From: CADEDV01 sp964412375
Lineage (GTDB): Bacteria; Bacteroidota; Bacteroidia; Chitinophagales; Chitinophagaceae
Assembly: GCA_964412375.1 (NCBI GenBank)
Contig: CAYPOD010000001.1
Coordinates: forward strand, 248,001 to 312,000
Reading direction: 5' to 3'
DNA length: 64,000 nucleotides
How positions within the stretch are numbered: position 1 is the stretch's first letter; every line of letters starts with the position of its first letter. Positions 53,270 through 60,369 of the stretch are shown here, one piece after another. Under the pieces are notes generated by a model. That model saw nothing but the letters and a program-made list of their open reading frames with translations. It made no database searches and had not been told where the DNA came from. The position numbers and the translations under genes were made by a program.

Positions 53270-53833
53270 ATGATTAAGAAATTAGCCGGTGAAGTCTGGA
53301 AGCCATTGGCTTTTTCCGGGTGGAGGCATCTTCGCAACCGCTATGCTGTATCCAGCTTTGGACGCATCGCCAGTTACAAACAGGATGTATTAAAGGATGG
53401 TAAATTGCTGAACGGTTCCCTCACAACAGGCTACCGCACACTGAATTTGCACCGGCCTGACAATAAAGGAACTTTATACATTCACCGGGAGATGGCCGGC
53501 ATCTTTTTGAAAAAGCCAACGCCTAAACATAAATACGTTATTCATGTCAACCACAACAAACTGGATAACCATATCAAAAACCTGCGCTGGGCCACCCTCG
53601 AACAGATGATTAACCACCAGCAGGACAGTCCTGCCAAGATTGCTTATAAGAAAAAACAGGCTAACCGCACCGAAGGCCTGAAACTGAAAGCACCGCAGGT
53701 GAAAAAGATCAAATCCATTCTGGCCAGCCGGAACCGTAACATCACCATCAAACAACTTGCCCGGAAATATGGTGTAAGCGAGATGACCATTTACCGCATC
53801 AAGAGCGGTGAAAACTGGGGAAGGGTGAAGTAG
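53270..53833 (+). CDS. NUMOD4/HNH endonuclease-like protein with helix-turn-helix tail
   Basis: 187 residues. NUMOD4 at the N-terminus (EVWKPLAFSGWRHLRNRYAVSSFGRIASYK), an HNH-like core (YIHREMAGIFL then VIHVNHNKLDNHIKNLRWAT) and a C-terminal helix-turn-helix (ITIKQLARKYGVSEMTIYRIKSG). This is the layout of free-standing homing-type HNH endonucleases found in phages and mobile introns. The catalytic His and Asn of the core appear present. No intron or intein is visible around it, and the flanking genes are intact. It may be a domesticated DNA-binding protein. Confidence 0.78.
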   Translation: MIKKLAGEVWKPLAFSGWRHLRNRYAVSSFGRIASYKQDVLKDGKLLNGSLTTGYRTLNLHRPDNKGTLYIHREMAGIFLKKPTPKHKYVIHVNHNKLDNHIKNLRWATLEQMINHQQDSPAKIAYKKKQANRTEGLKLKAPQVKKIKSILASRNRNITIKQLARKYGVSEMTIYRIKSGENWGRVK

Positions 53834-53908
53834 CCCACTTTACCGTTCTTGTTTTTTTATTTGCCATTTCCCTTGTGCGGTTTATTTTCATGACCAAAGC
53901 AAAAGGTT

Positions 53909-54577
53909 ATGCTGCAAAATTCTACTACCCGGTTTTTAAAAGAGCTTAAAAAGAACAATAATAAACCCTGGTTTGATGCACACCGTAAAGACTACGAAGC
54001 TGCGAGGGCAGATTTTGCATCATTTATCCAGGCAGTGATTGATAAACATGGCAAAAGCGATTCATCAATAAAAAACATAGCAGCAAAAGACTGTATGTTC
54101 CGTATCAACCGGGACATTCGTTTCTCCAAAAACAAATCACCGTACAAAACAAATTTTGGCGCCAGCATCAACAAAGGTGGCAGAAAATCCATGCATACTG
54201 CCGGCTACTATTTCCACCTCGAACCCGGCGGTTCTTTCACCGGTGGCGGCATTTATATGCCAATGCCCGATGAACTGAGAAAAGTGAGGCAGGAAATTGA
54301 TTACAATTTTGCTGATTTCAAAAAGATCATTGCAGCCAAAAAGTTCAAATCAGTGTATGGCGATCTTGACAGGAGTGCTGAATACTTGCTGAGCCGTGTG
54401 CCCAAAGGCTATGAGCCGGACAATCCGGCTGCTGAATACCTGAAACTGAAAAGTTTTATCGGGATGATCATGGTGAAAGATAGCGATCTCACATCAAAAG
54501 ACCTGGTAAAGAAAACGGTTGCAGCATTTGAAGCGCTGCAACCGCTGATCGTATTTATCAATAAGAGTTTGGAATAA
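53909..54577 (+). CDS. DUF2461 family protein
   Basis: 222 residues, full length for the family. FLKELKKNNNKPWFDAHRKDYE opens it, FRINRDIRFSKNKSPYKTNFGASI follows near 66-90, and GGSFTGGGIYMPMPDELRKVRQEI at about 110. These are conserved DUF2461 blocks. Function unknown; proteins of the family occur in bacteria and fungi as single-domain cytoplasmic proteins. Convergent with asd (2-nt gap). Confidence 0.9.
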   Translation: MLQNSTTRFLKELKKNNNKPWFDAHRKDYEAARADFASFIQAVIDKHGKSDSSIKNIAAKDCMFRINRDIRFSKNKSPYKTNFGASINKGGRKSMHTAGYYFHLEPGGSFTGGGIYMPMPDELRKVRQEIDYNFADFKKIIAAKKFKSVYGDLDRSAEYLLSRVPKGYEPDNPAAEYLKLKSFIGMIMVKDSDLTSKDLVKKTVAAFEALQPLIVFINKSLE

Positions 54578-54579
54578 AC

Positions 54580-55572
54580 TCAGCCCAGTAATTTTTTCTG
54601 TAACAGGTATTCTGCGATCTGCACCGCATTGGTAGCAGCGCCTTTGCGCAGGTTGTCCGACACGATCCACATGTTGAGTGTTTTGGGCTGACTTTCATCT
54701 CTCCTGAGTCTTCCGACAAAGACTTCATCTTTTTCATGTGCATCCATCGGCATGGGATACTGTTGCTTTGACGGATCGTCCACTACGATCACACCAGGTG
54801 CCGCTTGCAATAAAGATCTTACTTCCATCAGATCAAATTCTTTTTCAAATTCCACATTCACCGCTTCACTATGGCCACCCACCACCGGGATGCGGACCGT
54901 GGTGGAAGTGACGCGGATGGAATCATCCCGCATGATCTTTCTGGTTTCATTCACCATTTTCATTTCTTCTTTGGTGTAACCATTCTCCAAAAAAACATCA
55001 ATCTGCGGAATGACATTCAGATCAATCGGGTAGCGATAGGCTGTTTCACCTACAACGCCATTTCTTTCATTCATCAGCTGCGTCACCGCTTTAACACCGG
55101 TGCCGGTCACACTCTGGTAAGTGGATACCACAACCCTTTTGATGCCATATTTTTTATGCAGTGGATTCAATGCCACCACCATTTGAATGGTGGAGCAATT
55201 GGGATTAGCAATGATCTTATCATTGGCAGTAAGTATGTCTGCATTGATCTCGGGCACCACCAATGGTTTTGAAGGATCCATTCTCCAGGCTGATGAGTTA
55301 TCAATGACAGTAATACCTGCATCAGCAAATTTTGGCGCCCATTCCAGTGAAGTGCTGCCGCCTGCAGAGAAAATAGCCACTGCCGGTTTGGCTGCAATCG
55401 CATCAGTCATGCCCACGATCTTATACCTGGCCCCTTTAAATTCCACTTCCTTGCCTACTGATCTTTCAGAAGCAACCGGCACCAGCCCGGTGACGGGAAA
55501 ATTTCTTTCTGCCAATACCTGTAACATTTTGGAGCCAACCAATCCTGTGGCGCCGACAACTGCAACTTTCAT
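54580..55572 (-). CDS. asd: Aspartate-semialdehyde dehydrogenase
   Basis: 330 residues. Reduces aspartyl-4-phosphate to aspartate semialdehyde with NADPH, the branch point to lysine/diaminopimelate, threonine and methionine. The NADP loop GATGLVGSKM (7-16), catalytic Cys126 in NPNCSTIQM, and His234 in GGHSEAV are all seen. It is a monocistronic minus-strand gene. Its 5' region carries a promoter, a Lys/Thr-rich leader peptide and an attenuator (see those entries), so it is likely controlled by the supply of charged Lys and Thr tRNA. Confidence 0.95.
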   Translation of the reverse strand: MKVAVVGATGLVGSKMLQVLAERNFPVTGLVPVASERSVGKEVEFKGARYKIVGMTDAIAAKPAVAIFSAGGSTSLEWAPKFADAGITVIDNSSAWRMDPSKPLVVPEINADILTANDKIIANPNCSTIQMVVALNPLHKKYGIKRVVVSTYQSVTGTGVKAVTQLMNERNGVVGETAYRYPIDLNVIPQIDVFLENGYTKEEMKMVNETRKIMRDDSIRVTSTTVRIPVVGGHSEAVNVEFEKEFDLMEVRSLLQAAPGVIVVDDPSKQQYPMPMDAHEKDEVFVGRLRRDESQPKTLNMWIVSDNLRKGAATNAVQIAEYLLQKKLLG

Positions 55573-55599
55573 TTTATTTTTTGTTTGGGTTAAAAATTT

Positions 55600-55653
55600 G
55601 TCAGACGGAGACCGTCAGACAAATTAAAAGGCCTTCCGTTAGGAAGGCCTGCT
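55600..55653 (-). promoter_or_regulatory. Attenuator of asd: terminator hairpin, competing pairing and second hairpin
   Basis: Terminator: AGGCCTTCC (55650-55642), loop TAAC, GGAAGGCCT (55637-55629), then TTTAATTTG. The 5' arm, extended as AGCAGGCCTTCC (55653-55642), can instead pair with GGAAGGTTTGCT at 55692-55681, giving 12 consecutive pairs of which two are U-G. This competing stem is longer than the terminator stem and excludes it. A second hairpin, GTC-T-GACGG / CCGTC-T-GAC (55600-55620), followed by AAATTTTT, lies 28 nt before the asd ATG. Confidence 0.65.
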
Positions 55654-55693
55654 AATCTTTTATGGTTACATACATAACACAGCAAACCTTCCG

Positions 55694-55738
55694 TCAGGAG
55701 TGTTTCTTGGTGCGTTTTGTATGTTTCTTTATCATCAT
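55694..55738 (-). CDS. Leader peptide of asd, 14 residues, lysine/threonine-rich
   Basis: Sequence MMIKKHTKRTKKHS, stop TGA. Five Lys, two Thr and two His in 14 residues, in runs KK-H-T-K-R-T-KK. The stop codon is one base before the segment that forms the antiterminator, the distance at which a ribosome at the stop would cover it. Translation can begin at either of two adjacent ATG codons; the predicted transcript start is only a few nt upstream. Lys and Thr are the end products of the asd pathway (with Met). The reading is inference from sequence; no Shine-Dalgarno is expected in this phylum. Confidence 0.6.
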   Translation of the reverse strand: MMIKKHTKRTKKHS

Positions 55739-55746
55739 ATCGGTTG

Positions 55747-55778
55747 CGAAGATAGGTTTACAAAGTATTTGTTCAAAA
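55747..55778 (-). promoter_or_regulatory. Promoter for the asd leader
   Basis: Minus strand TTTTG at 55778-55774, then 19 nt, then TATCTTCG at 55754-55747. This fits TTTG-N19-TAnnTTTG with one mismatch in the -7 element. The start would lie near 55740, immediately before the leader peptide. Confidence 0.5.
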
Positions 55779-55828
55779 TATCCGATAAATATTTTAACTG
55801 AAACATTCGTTAGTTTATCTTAGTAAGA

Positions 55829-57538
55829 ATGAAATCTTTTTTCTTCCTGTTGTTGCTATGGGTGTTGCCCTTTCTCAGCCCGGCGCAAAATCGCTATGAT
55901 GTTATCATTGATGAAATCATGGCCGATCAAACGCCGCAGGTAGGGCTGCCCAATAATGAATGGATAGAACTGAAAAATGTTTCCTCTTCTCCCATCAATT
56001 TGCAAAACTGGCGGATTGGGGATCTCACTTCGCAAAGCGGGCCTATGCCAAACTATGTTTTACAACCCGACAGCTTTGTGATCGTTTGCACAGGCAGCGC
56101 CGTAGCCGCTATGAGTGCTTTCGGCCCCACTATTTCTGTCACCAGTTTTCCTTCGTTGGACAATGACGGTGACCAGCTTTTTTTAAGAGCCCCGGACGGA
56201 AGGATCATTCATGCAGTTGCTTATTCTTCTTCCTGGTATCAAAATGAGCTGAAACGGGATGGAGGATGGACACTGGAAATGATTGACACAAGAAATCCCT
56301 GTGCCGGCAGCAGCAACTGGAGGGCCAGTGTTGATCCTTCCGGCGGCACACCCGGAAAGAAAAATTCTATTGATGCTGTTAATACCGATAATACCGCCCC
56401 GCAACTGGTAAGAACGTATACTATTGACAACCTGAACATCGTTGCGGTGTTTGATGAACCTGTGGACAGCATCATTGCTTCTACGATTACCAACTATTCT
56501 ATCAATAATGGTTTGTCCATTTCCGGCGCTGTTGCACAGGCTCCGTTATTCAATATGGTCATGATCACTCTCAGCAATCCTTTGCAACCACGAACTGTTT
56601 ATGAGCTGACAGCATCCAATATAAAAGACTGCAAGGGTAATACCATTGCAGCCAACAGCAAGGTCAAGACTGGGTTACCCGAAGACCTCGATGCCGGTGA
56701 AATGGTCATCAATGAGATTTTATTTAATCCCAGGAGCAATGCGGAAGATTATGTAGAGTTTTACAACAGGAGCAGCAAGATTGTTGATGCATCAAAAGTC
56801 AGTGTAGCTAACCGCAACAGCAGCAATGTTATCAGCAGCATCCGGCAGTTATCCGTTGTTCCCTGGCTCATCTTTCCGGGTGAATATGTGGTAGTAACCA
56901 CTGATGCTGCGAGCCTGCAACGGGAATACCTGGTACAAAATCCAGGTTGGGTATTTACCGTTTCCTCTTTACCCTCCATGCCGGATGATAAGGGTTTTGC
57001 CCTTCTTTTAAACCTGCAGGGCAGTGTGGTGGATGAAGTGAACTATGACCGAAGCTGGCATTTCAAACTGATAGATAATGAAGATGGCGTTTCCTTAGAA
57101 AGAATTGACCCGGATGCCCCTTCGCAGGATGCCGGCAACTGGACCAGCGCCGCCTCCACAGCAGGCTATGGAACCCCAACCTATAAAAACTCGCAATACA
57201 AGCTGATTGATGCAATCAATGCAACCATTGAAATAACACCCAGGGTTTTTTCGCCTGACAATGACGGCCGGGATGATATTGCCACTGTTCAATATAAAGT
57301 AACCGAACCGGGTTATATCGCCAACATCACCATTTTTGATGCCAGCGGAAGACCAGTCAGGAACCTGGTACGTAACGGCACATTGGGATTAACTGGTTAC
57401 TGGAACTGGGACGGCCTTGGCGATAAAGGACAAAAATTGCCGGTGGGTTCTTATGTTGTTTTTACGGAAATCTTTAACCTTCAGGGAAAGAAGAAACAGT
57501 TTAAAAATGTGGTGGTACTGGCGAGGAGATTAAACTAA
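55829..57538 (+). CDS. Secreted protein with two lamin-tail domains and a FlgD-Ig-like C-terminus
   Basis: 569 residues with signal peptide 1-20 (ends LSPAQ). Lamin-tail domain 1 begins DVIIDEIMADQTPQVGLPNNEWIELKN (about 24-150), then a Big/Ig-like stretch (TDNTAPQLVRTYTIDNLNI), then lamin-tail domain 2 (AGEMVINEILFNPRSNAEDYVEFYN), and a C-terminal segment (VTEPGYIANITIFDASGRPVRNL...WNWDGLGDKGQKLPVGSYVV) like the FlgD-Ig or CHU_C fold used by secreted Bacteroidota proteins. Its function is unknown. It is convergent with the kinase gene (stop overlaps it by 9 nt) and divergent from asd. Confidence 0.8.
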   Translation: MKSFFFLLLLWVLPFLSPAQNRYDVIIDEIMADQTPQVGLPNNEWIELKNVSSSPINLQNWRIGDLTSQSGPMPNYVLQPDSFVIVCTGSAVAAMSAFGPTISVTSFPSLDNDGDQLFLRAPDGRIIHAVAYSSSWYQNELKRDGGWTLEMIDTRNPCAGSSNWRASVDPSGGTPGKKNSIDAVNTDNTAPQLVRTYTIDNLNIVAVFDEPVDSIIASTITNYSINNGLSISGAVAQAPLFNMVMITLSNPLQPRTVYELTASNIKDCKGNTIAANSKVKTGLPEDLDAGEMVINEILFNPRSNAEDYVEFYNRSSKIVDASKVSVANRNSSNVISSIRQLSVVPWLIFPGEYVVVTTDAASLQREYLVQNPGWVFTVSSLPSMPDDKGFALLLNLQGSVVDEVNYDRSWHFKLIDNEDGVSLERIDPDAPSQDAGNWTSAASTAGYGTPTYKNSQYKLIDAINATIEITPRVFSPDNDGRDDIATVQYKVTEPGYIANITIFDASGRPVRNLVRNGTLGLTGYWNWDGLGDKGQKLPVGSYVVFTEIFNLQGKKKQFKNVVVLARRLN

Positions 57539-58453
57539 TTCAATCTCAAAACTCACCAGGTTTTTAAACTGCTGTATCCGGTTGGAAATATCTGACGGAG
57601 AAATTTCTTTCAATCTTGTTGGTCCGAATTTCTCTACACAGAAGCTTGCCATAGCCGAACCCACAATGATCCCCCGCTTCATATTCTCAAAGGAAATGTC
57701 GCCAGACTTGGCCAAATGACCCATAAAGCCTCCGGCAAATGTGTCGCCGGCGCCGGTGGGATCAAATACATCTTCCAGCGGCAACGCCGGTGCAAAAAAC
57801 ACTTCATCCCCATGAAACAGCAGGGCGCCGTGTTCGCCTTTTTTAATTATCAGGTATTTGGGGCCCATTTGCAAAATAGACCGGGCTGCTTTCACCAATG
57901 AAAACATACCGGTCAGTTGTCTTGCCTCTGCATCATTGATGATAAGCATATCCACATATTTCAATACAATCTTCAGCTCAGCCATGGCCGACTCCATCCA
58001 GAAGTTCATGGTGTCCATCGCTATCAGCTTGGGTCGCTTTTTCATTTCCTGGATCACATTCAGCTGAATCCTGGGCGCCAGGTTGCCCAGCATTAAAAAA
58101 TCCGCACCCTGGTAGCTGTCAGGTATATGCGGATCAAAATCGGCCAGTACATTCAGGTCGGTGATCAATGTGTCCCGGCTGTTCATATCCTCATGATAGC
58201 GGCCACTCCAGAAAAAAGATTTTTTATCCGGAACGATCTCCACCCCGTCCAGGTGCACCCCTCTTTTGCGCAGTTCTTCCATTTCTTCCTGCGGAAAATC
58301 AAACCCAACAATGGAGATCTGCTGCACCGGTTTTACAAAGTTGCTGGCGGCATAGGCCACATAGGTGCCCGAGCCACCCACTATCTGGTTAATTTTTCCA
58401 AACGGAGTTTCGATAGCGTCAAAGGCCATAGTGCCAACTGAGATAAGCGACAT
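57530..58453 (-). CDS. PfkB family carbohydrate/nucleoside kinase
   Basis: 307 residues. Opening MSLISVGTMAFDAIETPFGKI and the binding block LMLGNLAPRIQLNVIQEM; the C-terminal signature DVFDPTGAGDTFAGGFMGHLA holds the catalytic Asp. This clade in Bacteroidota (adenosine-kinase- or ribokinase-like) often lies near unrelated genes; substrate cannot be told. A GC-rich repeat lies 20 nt upstream of the ATG. It is not close in sequence to the fructokinase at 33160. Confidence 0.85.
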   Translation of the reverse strand: MSLISVGTMAFDAIETPFGKINQIVGGSGTYVAYAASNFVKPVQQISIVGFDFPQEEMEELRKRGVHLDGVEIVPDKKSFFWSGRYHEDMNSRDTLITDLNVLADFDPHIPDSYQGADFLMLGNLAPRIQLNVIQEMKKRPKLIAMDTMNFWMESAMAELKIVLKYVDMLIINDAEARQLTGMFSLVKAARSILQMGPKYLIIKKGEHGALLFHGDEVFFAPALPLEDVFDPTGAGDTFAGGFMGHLAKSGDISFENMKRGIIVGSAMASFCVEKFGPTRLKEISPSDISNRIQQFKNLVSFEIELV

Positions 58454-58464
58454 GCGGAAAGTTT

Positions 58465-58490
58465 TGCCCCCGTCCCCTGAAGGGGGGGTT
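58465..58490. repeat. GC-rich palindromic element upstream of the PfkB gene (copy C)
   Basis: Plus strand TGCCCCCGTCCCCTGAAGGG followed by four more G. It shares the GCCCCC start and the CCCCTNNNGGGG hairpin with the two elements in ileS but lies in a spacer. It ends 11-37 nt before the kinase start. Confidence 0.5.
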
Positions 58491-58643
58491 AAGTAGATTT
58501 TTTAACTGGTCCTAGCAAACCAATCAGGGGTTACTGGTTTATGGGTTGCAAACCTACAGTAATTAAGAATATCTACCATTGCAGCTGCCTGACTTATTTG
58601 ACCTTCTTTGGCCTATATGAACTTTTACTAATTATCTTTGGGC

Positions 58644-59237
58644 ATGGCCAAAACACAACGTAAAAAAGCATCGAAAAAAGAGCTGATCCTGCGCAAGGCA
58701 GCCGCCATGTTCCGGGAAAAAGGTTTTGCCGCCACTTCCATGCGGGACCTGGCCGAATCCGTCGGTATTGAAGCCGCCAGTTTGTACAACCATATCCGTT
58801 CGAAGAACGAAATACTGGAGTCCATCTGTTTTGATGTAGCCAACCGCTTCAATGAAAACATGGAGCTTATTGAAACCGGCCCGCAAAGTTCCATTGCCAG
58901 AGTGGAAACATTACTGCGCTTTCATATCCGCCAGATGATTGAAAATTATGAAGAAGTGTATGTGAGCGACCGGGAATGGAAACACCTGGAAGATCCCTAT
59001 CTCTCCAATTTCCAGAACCAGCGCCGCAATTACCGCAAAAAGTTTGCAGCTATTATTGAAGAAGGCATCCAAAAAGGAGAGATTCGGAAGATTGATGCTC
59101 CTACTGCCATTCTTATCATCCTTCATGCCATCAGCGGCATTGAAAGCTGGCACCGCAGCACAGCCCGCATCAACGCACAGGAACTGGAAGACAATATGGT
59201 GATGATCATGATTGACGGCCTGCGCAAACCCAAATGA
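58644..59237 (+). CDS. TetR/AcrR family transcriptional regulator
   Basis: 197 residues from the ATG at 58644 (a TTG two codons earlier is possible). N-terminal helix-turn-helix with ILRKAAAMFREKGFAATSMRDLAESVGIEAASLYNHIRSKNEIL, the standard TetR DNA-binding domain; the rest is the ligand/dimerisation domain. It is followed after 3 nt by a PaaE-like reductase. TetR proteins next to paa genes (PaaR group) respond to phenylacetyl-CoA, so this pairing suggests control of aromatic catabolism or of an acyl-CoA route. Confidence 0.9.
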   Translation: MAKTQRKKASKKELILRKAAAMFREKGFAATSMRDLAESVGIEAASLYNHIRSKNEILESICFDVANRFNENMELIETGPQSSIARVETLLRFHIRQMIENYEEVYVSDREWKHLEDPYLSNFQNQRRNYRKKFAAIIEEGIQKGEIRKIDAPTAILIILHAISGIESWHRSTARINAQELEDNMVMIMIDGLRKPK

Positions 59238-59240
59238 TGT

Positions 59241-60317
59241 ATGTCCATTCATTTTCACCCGCTGCGCATCAAAGAAGTGAGGAGGGAGACGCCTGAATGT
59301 GTGTCTGTTCAGTTTGAAATTCCTGCCGCATTGGCGAAAAGTTTTCAATTCAAGCAAGGGCAAAGTCTCACGATGCGGACCACCCTCAACAATGAAGAAG
59401 TTCGCCGCACCTATTCCATCTGCAGTTCGCCACTGGATAAAGAATGGAGAGTGGCCATCAAAAAAGTAGACGGCGGTTTGTTTTCGTCTTTTGCCAACGA
59501 TCAGTTGAAAAAAGGCGATGTGCTGGAAGTGATGGAACCTGTTGGAAAATTTTACACCCCTCTCGATCCGGCAAATCAAAAAAACTATGTTGCTTTTGCA
59601 GCAGGCAGCGGCATCACCCCTGTCCTGTCATTGATAAAAACAACCCTGGCTACCGAGCCACTAAGTCATTTCACTTTAGTGTATGGCAACCGCAGCCGAA
59701 GTTCTATTATTTTCTTTGAAGAACTGGAAGGACTGAAGAATAAATACATGGAGCGGTTCAACCTCATTCATATCCTGAGCCGGGAACGGACCGATACGTC
59801 GTTGAACTTTGGCAGGATCAATAAAGAAAAGCTGCAAGAACTGGAAAAGCTGGTTGACTATTCCGCAACAGATGAGTTTTTTGTCTGTGGTCCCGAGGAA
59901 ATGATATTTGGCGTTAAAGATTTTTTAGCAGCAAAAGGCATTGATAAGAAGAAAATACATTTTGAACTTTTCACAACTCCGGGACAAAAAAAGTTCACGG
60001 TCCATAGTCCACAGTCCACAGACGAAGGCCCGAAAAGTAAAATAACCGTCAAACTTGATGGTCGTGCATTTGACTTTGAACTTTCGTTCACCAGCGATAC
60101 AACAATTCTTGATGCCGCTTTGAAACAAGGCGCCGACCTTCCCTTTGCCTGCAAAGGGGGAGTATGCTGCACCTGCAAAGCAAGATTGCTCGAAGGCGAA
60201 GTGGAGATGGATGTGCATTGGGGACTGGAAGAAGAAGAAATAGAACAAGGATACATTCTCACCTGTCAAAGTCATCCTAAAACAGAAAAAGTGGTGGTGG
60301 ATTTTGATGTGAAATGA
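59241..60317 (+). CDS. PaaE-like ferredoxin/flavin reductase
   Basis: 358 residues, the PaaE length (ring 1,2-phenylacetyl-CoA epoxidase reductase subunit). FAD-binding domain with RRTYSICSSP near 55, NAD domain with FAAGSGITPVLSLI near 118, and a C-terminal 2Fe-2S ferredoxin with CKGGVCCTCKARLLEGEVEMD and LTCQSHPK. It takes electrons from NADPH to the oxygenase PaaA. No paaA, paaB, paaC or paaD gene follows; an RHS gene does. The hinge between domains contains a 21-nt heptamer repeat (60000-60020). It is cotranscribed with the TetR gene. Confidence 0.87.
   Translation: MSIHFHPLRIKEVRRETPECVSVQFEIPAALAKSFQFKQGQSLTMRTTLNNEEVRRTYSICSSPLDKEWRVAIKKVDGGLFSSFANDQLKKGDVLEVMEPVGKFYTPLDPANQKNYVAFAAGSGITPVLSLIKTTLATEPLSHFTLVYGNRSRSSIIFFEELEGLKNKYMERFNLIHILSRERTDTSLNFGRINKEKLQELEKLVDYSATDEFFVCGPEEMIFGVKDFLAAKGIDKKKIHFELFTTPGQKKFTVHSPQSTDEGPKSKITVKLDGRAFDFELSFTSDTTILDAALKQGADLPFACKGGVCCTCKARLLEGEVEMDVHWGLEEEEIEQGYILTCQSHPKTEKVVVDFDVK
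60000..60020 (+). repeat. Three-unit heptamer repeat within the PaaE-like gene
   Basis: GTCCATA GTCCACA GTCCACA. The unit adds seven bases, so three of them insert seven codons (VHSPQST) in frame at the junction of the NAD and 2Fe-2S domains, where length is tolerated. Repeats of this GTCCACA type occur often in Bacteroidota spacers. Confidence 0.55.
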
Positions 60318-60345
60318 AAAAGCCGCACTGTAAAACAATGCGGCT
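60316..60345 (-). terminator. Terminator of the RHS gene
   Basis: Minus strand: AGCCGCATTG, loop TTTTA, CAGTGCGGCT, then TTTTTC. The stem is 10 bp with one U-G pair. It lies 25 nt after the RHS stop codon and faces the end of the PaaE gene. Confidence 0.75.
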
Positions 60346-60369
60346 GGCACAAGGATGGTGACTTTCTAA

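Noticed and set aside
53270..53833. Homing endonuclease within a group I intron or intein
   Set aside because: No split gene or intron-like folded RNA could be seen; ligA and the DUF2461 gene on either side are complete.
58465..58490. GC-rich palindrome as a terminator or promoter of the PfkB gene
   Set aside because: No T-run follows on either strand; its sequence matches the palindromic elements in ileS better, so it was called a repeat.
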